Below are positions 59,557 to 64,000 of a stretch of 64,000 nt of DNA, one piece after another. A program made the position numbers and the translations under genes. Every line of letters starts with the position of its first letter. Position 1 is the stretch's first letter. Below the pieces are notes generated by a model. That model saw only the letters and a program-made list of their open reading frames with translations, did no database searches and was not told the origin of the DNA. The stretch covers positions 193,501 through 257,500 of the forward strand of contig VIIQ02000027.1 in the NCBI GenBank assembly GCA_007449985.2, written 5' to 3'. This stretch comes from Desmodesmus armatus (Eukaryota; Chlorophyta; Chlorophyceae; Sphaeropleales; Scenedesmaceae).

Positions 59557-60030
59557 TCAACAACCACTCTTTTGGCGGCACCATGCAGCCAACATGGTGC
59601 CAGCACCAAATGAATCGTCGCACTTCAGTACACATGGATCAACGGGCGGCACACATCCAGCCTGGCACTTCTGTGCCTCAGGCATCTGCAAATCACGGCA
59701 CTTTGACTCTGCCATTTGGAAGGCAGTCTGTGTTGGGCGGACATACTCCTGTGCGGGGGCGCTGAGGGCACTGCCAATGGGCCCACTGGTTGCCTTCATT
59801 GCCATTACAGGGGGCTCGCCCATGTGTGTGTCTGCGATGCACTTCCGCACATTGTCTTCATACTCAGTCTCGCATTGTGCCATGCATGCGTCCTGCTGAG
59901 ATTGCAATTGCGGCGGGACGGGGAAGGTGGCGGTGGCCAGCAGGCGCCGGGGAATGGGAGCTGCAGTGGAAAAGGATGTGCATGCCAGCACAACCAGGAC
60001 AACAGCAAGGAAGGCAGGTGTCTGCTTCAT
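59557..60030 (-). CDS. Small secreted cysteine-rich protein
   Basis: A single exon of 157 residues from ATG 60030 to TGA. Residues 1-24 (MKQTPAFLAVVLVVLACTSF) form a clear signal peptide; PIPRRLL follows. The mature part has ten Cys, three pairs as C-x3-C (CMAQC; CQAGC region; CVLKC), a feature of disulfide-bonded helical hairpins. No known family is recognised. The frame stays open upstream, but a TGCTGCAG acceptor-like site at about 60052-60059 suggests a 5' UTR intron, so the ATG at 60030 is preferred. A TATA-like CTATATG on minus lies near 60410. Confidence 0.65.
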   Translation of the reverse strand: MKQTPAFLAVVLVVLACTSFSTAAPIPRRLLATATFPVPPQLQSQQDACMAQCETEYEDNVRKCIADTHMGEPPVMAMKATSGPIGSALSAPAQEYVRPTQTAFQMAESKCRDLQMPEAQKCQAGCVPPVDPCVLKCDDSFGAGTMLAAWCRQKSGC

Positions 60031-62275
60031 GGTCCACAGGAGCCGGGGAAATAGACCTGCAGCATGAGGTGACAAACAGTGTGATAGCACAGTGTAAGCA
60101 GTTGTCACGATTTGCGGTGTTGGAATCGCCCATGCACGGTCCAGTGGTCGAAAACAGTCCCCATCAGGGCAGCATGGCCATGGTGCGCCGCAACTGTGGC
60201 AATTGACTCCGTGCATCGCTGCCCTGCACCAACGTGACGCAGACAAGAAACACTGCACTCACCGGACACAGAAGAAAGGGCTGGACTTGTCTTGGTAGGC
60301 GGAACTTCGGATCGGCACGGAATGGGGCGGAGTGCAACAACTCGACTCTTTTGGCCACGGTTACGGTAATACGAGGTTTGTGTATACCAGTAGTTTTCTG
60401 TGCACTACATATAGCCGAGCGCACGGGCGTAACCCCAAGTTCTGGCGTAATCGCAACGGCGTAATCCCTGCAGGCCGCCCCGCGGGCGGGCGTCATGCTG
60501 GCAGGCCACAGCGGTGACCTGTTTGATTGCTATTGGGCACATAAATTTTGTCAAACAAAACACACAAACAGCAGAGTATGTCAGGTCGTCACACTGAGGC
60601 AGCATCCGGTCAGTTCTGCCTGGAGCAGCAGTAATGTGGAAGGCTATGCCTGGACTCCCTGTGTCTGGACGCCCTATTACTTTGTAATGGCACTATACCA
60701 CAAAAGCGTGCTGTTGCAGTAAGATCGCAGAGGCTGAAGCTGTAATGTTTGTCAACGCAGAGAAATGGTTAACTGATGCATGTGCATGTGCAAATGCGGC
60801 TAGACGAGCTTCGGGGCCCCCCAAACCCTTGGCTCACTGCAAAAGCGTGCTGTCTAGGTCCTGCCTAGCCTCCGCCCCAGCTGCTTGAGCTGTCACAGGA
60901 GGCAGACCAGCAAGTCCAAAGCATCACCATAGATTATTGTCACAGCATCACGGCTCGACTTGGTTCCCAAGCAAGGCCAGAAAGGCCAAGCAATCCCACA
61001 GGCTGCTTGAATGTACACAGTATGATCTGAATTACAAAGAGACCCAGAGTCCTTGCAAGACACAAGCAGCGTCACCAGCGGCTGTCAATACGTGCATGAC
61101 CGTGCAAAGGTCACCGACACAATGCTGACAGCTCTAGTTGTTGGCATACCACCATGCTGTGCAACCATGTGGCACAGCCTCAATGCAGGCACGCATGGCG
61201 GTGACTCCCAGCACCATCTCAACGACGTCACCAGAACAGAAACGTCATTGAAAGTCACTGAAAGTTCCACTGGCACAGTGACTAAACAAGTACTACAATA
61301 CTTGATGGTCTTTCAAGCATGCTGTGCACCTCAAAGTACAGGACTTTGCAGCCCTCAAGGGCTTGACTGCCAACACAGACCACGTCAATCTGCTGTGAAG
61401 AAGGGGGCACAACCTGTCTACAAACAACCTCTGTCACACATCTCACCATGAGTTCCACACACATTGTAATACATGTGGGGTCACGCCTGAGTCTCAAGAC
61501 AATATCACAGAAGGGATGTATTCCCTTGAAGAGACATCAAATGTGAGCAACCAGCCTGCCAGACCACATCAGCAGGTATGCCAGTGTCGCTGCGTAAACT
61601 GCAAAGCTGGGGCATTGTGGTGACATTGCCAATGATTGCATCACAAACTGCTGACCAGTCTGCACAGCCAGACCACCACTCGGGGCCCCACACCAGCTAC
61701 CACAAACCGCTCAAAACCCTGTACAATGCCACTTTCGGCATAGCTGAACACCACCACATCAGCTGTCGCCTTGCCCTGACAGCTACTGGTGTGGTCAATA
61801 CCGCTACTCTGCCAACCCGCCGCTGCGGGTGCAGAGAAGCAAGGACAAGACAGCCAATCCAAGCGCACACACAGCACACCCAGCGCAAGACAGCAATCAT
61901 ATACCCCCCCCCCATCGTGTGGCCCTGACTGCTCTCAGGCGACCTTCACTGGCGTGCACACGCTGCTGCAACCTCCGCCAGTGTGTGCCAGCCCCCGCTG
62001 CAGCAAAGGGAGTTGAGGCAACTCCCGCCTGTCACCACCAGTGCTGCTGTTGCATGCCCGCCAGCGAGCCGAGGACAACCCCCTGAGTATGACCTGCGGC
62101 ACTCTCGGCCCGTCACTAGCGCTGCTGCCGCCGCTGCTGCCTGCCCACCATGCCCACCAACCAGCCAAGGACACCCCCCTGGGTGTGCGCTGCAGCACAC
62201 AGCGCCCAGCCGCCCCCGGGCCTTGCCCTAGTGGTGCTGTAACCACTAGCATTAGTGGTGCTGTAACCACTAGCA
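60031..62275. other. Intergenic region, 2.2 kb, no gene recognised
   Basis: It should contain the promoter of the secreted protein (left end) and the 3' UTR of SMC6 (right end). Frames of up to about 130 codons occur on plus, without domains or splice chains. A poly-C run lies at about 61905 and a 24-base tandem repeat at its right edge. Confidence 0.45.
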
Positions 62276-62287
62276 TTAGTGGTGCTG
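62230..62287. repeat. 24-base tandem repeat overlapping the SMC6 stop codon
   Basis: AGTGGTGCTGTAACCACTAG, plus CATT, occurs at 62230 and 62254, with a third partial copy from 62278. Each unit contains AGTGGT and ACCACT, which can pair. The repeats copy the last SMC6 codons and stop context into the 3' UTR. Confidence 0.85.
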
Positions 62288-63945
62288 CTGGCCTCCCTCC
62301 CTGGCTGGCCGCATCTGCACCACCTTCACAAAGCCCTCAGGGATGGCCTGGCCCTTGCTGGTGGCCAGGTGCTGCTTGGCATCCTCCACAGCTTGAAGGT
62401 CCTGCACACACAGCAGCACAGTGAGAGGGATGTCATTGCCAGACATGACAGACATGATGGGACTTGAGGCAGCCTGACAATGGCACCAACCCAGCTGTAT
62501 TCGCACGCGCAAGGCACGCGGGCCTGATTCAGGGCCGCTGTCACATTGCCAGTAACTCAACTCCCCGCACACGCCATATCAGGTCATGTCATGTCAAATC
62601 ATATCAAGTCACGAGCTAAATGACCCCCACAACCCAGATATGAGGAAGGGATCCGTCACCATAACTGTGCTGTCGTGTAACATCAACAACCAGTCCTCGC
62701 ACCTGAGGTGTCAGCAGCACAAACTGCAGGCCGTCCTCCTCCAGGGCAAACTCCAGCAGCGTCTGTGTGGCGATGCGGCGGTTGACGGCGTCCATGAACA
62801 CGTCATACTCGTCCATGGCGCGGAAGGGGCTCTCCGTCCACTTCCCAAGGGCCAGGATGAAGGCCACTGTTGTGAAGGAGCGCTCGCCACCTGAAGAGCA
62901 GTATCACACATGTTGGCCCTTTGGTAACCTACATGTTCCTTACCCAACTTCACTCTCCTTACCCGAACTCACCACTACTTGCCTTGCACATGTTACATGC
63001 CAAGCAAGAGGGCTGACTGCTGGCAATGGGGGTTGGAACAGTAGGTGAATTTGCACCAGCGCCCGATGTAGTAGACATTGCAAACATGCACCTGCTCGGA
63101 AAGCGCTGATCGCAACAAGCGCCTCCTGTGCAAACCTTGGCGTGCGCTGTTCAGCATATCAGGTGCTACAAGCAACTTCTCTATTGCTTTGGCCTCCATC
63201 TGGCAGACGGACGCTGAGGTAGTAGCTACGTTGCGCAACATTTCAGTCCGTTCGTCCAACGCCTTGGTTGTAAGGCTGACCTACCTGACAGCTGCTTGAG
63301 GTCCTTGACCGCCTTGCTCTTCTTTGCCTCCGCCCCCTGGGCCTTGGCATTGATCTTCACCAGCAGCTTCAGCTCACCCGTCTCCTGGTTCACCAACACC
63401 TGGCCCTGCAGGCGCAGAGAAAACAGCACAGAACACCAGTACAGATGTCACAATCATGTGCAGTGTGCGAGGACCTTGGGACCTCAGATAAGGGCAGCAT
63501 GCAAGGCGGTCGTCTTGTGTGGCTGCTGGCGTGATGACTCCTGTTACTGTTCATTACTGTTCATAACTGATGACGCGCCTGAACGCTTCACAGGAGCCAA
63601 GAATGCTCAGGAGGGTACTTGAGAGACAGGAGCACACAAACTGCAAGAACGCCCCTGAACAACTGGTCCCTTCAGGGCTTGTGACTGTATCACCAAGTTT
63701 TGCACTGCACCACAATAGTGAAAGAGTTCCACGCTGCACTATACCACAGGTACTTGTTACTAGTTGCCCACCTGGTGACCGCGCCTGTACATATAGCCCA
63801 TGAACTTGGATGAGACCGTCCGCAGCACGTTCTCAAACAGCGAGTCGTACTTCCGCCAGCGGTCGTCGACAGACCTGGCGCACATGCCGACCACCGTGCG
63901 CATGTTGTAGACAGCCGTGTCGTTGCGGTTGTACTCCGCCTCAGC
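62276..63945 (-). CDS. SMC6: SMC6, C-terminal exons (partial)
   Basis: Four minus-strand exons join in phase: 63945-63772, 63405-63285, 62890-62703 and 62401-62276; the gene continues beyond 64000. Exon 1 here has [29 protein letters not shown], the hinge-distal segment before the head. The ABC signature LSGGERSF spans the second exon junction, followed by Walker B in [19 protein letters not shown] and by QFVLLTPQ. These match SMC6 rather than SMC5 (which has a VVDEINQGMD type Walker B). SMC6 pairs with SMC5 in the nuclear complex for homologous recombination repair. The last exon ends [18 protein letters not shown]. Confidence 0.93.
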
Positions 63946-64000
63946 CTGCAGCAAAGGAACATCGCGGTATGGACACCATCAGTATAGCCAAGACGCAACA

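Noticed and set aside
62230..62287. CRISPR-like repeats
   Set aside because: The 24-base units are directly adjacent without spacers and the genome is eukaryotic.

Overview
The window is nuclear DNA of a eukaryotic green alga, most likely a volvocalean chlorophyte (Chlamydomonas/Haematococcus type). The signs are genes split by many GT-AG introns with T/G-rich intron sequence, runs of CAG/CTG and alanine codons, an SBP-box transcription factor (a family limited to green plants and algae) and a plant-like Mediator subunit. The species cannot be read from the sequence. All gene models were spliced by hand from reading-frame phase and splice sites; no transcript data were used.

Layout. 1-2488: 3' end of an unrecognised Ala/Gln-rich gene (+). 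5889-8832: lysine/glutamate-rich protein (+), with duplicated exon ends and a foldback in its introns. 10935-14255: LARGE-type (GT49) glycosyltransferase (+). 17261-21927: BTB-BACK-SBP fusion transcription factor (-). 23634-27194: mitochondrial D-2-hydroxyglutarate dehydrogenase (-). 27965-31304: GH130-like beta-propeller protein of the secretory pathway (-). 32.2-59.0 kb: a divergent gene pair, an unknown nuclear-type protein 'A' (-) and Mediator subunit MED27 (+), present three times in tandem. Only the third MED27 (56273-58979) is intact; the first two are pseudogenes. 59557-60030: small secreted Cys-rich protein (-). 62276-63945: C-terminal exons of SMC6 (-), running off the window.

The standout is an 8.6-kb insertion (about 35186-43827) placed exactly at the exon 1/intron 1 border of the first MED27 copy. 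It carries a Fanzor gene, the eukaryotic relative of TnpB/Cas12 RNA-guided nucleases, with RuvC-I, RuvC-III, a displaced catalytic glutamate and a zinc-ribbon CxxC all visible. It also carries, on the other strand, a small gene with an RPA-like OB-fold. A strong hairpin lies about 150 bases after the Fanzor stop (candidate omega-RNA), and a 15-bp hairpin sits 15 bases inside the right end, as in Helitrons. No transposase or Rep/helicase was found.

The second notable item is the fusion of a BTB-BACK module to an SBP DNA-binding domain. One base appears to be missing between the two halves, but both flanking exon phases agree with a single gene.
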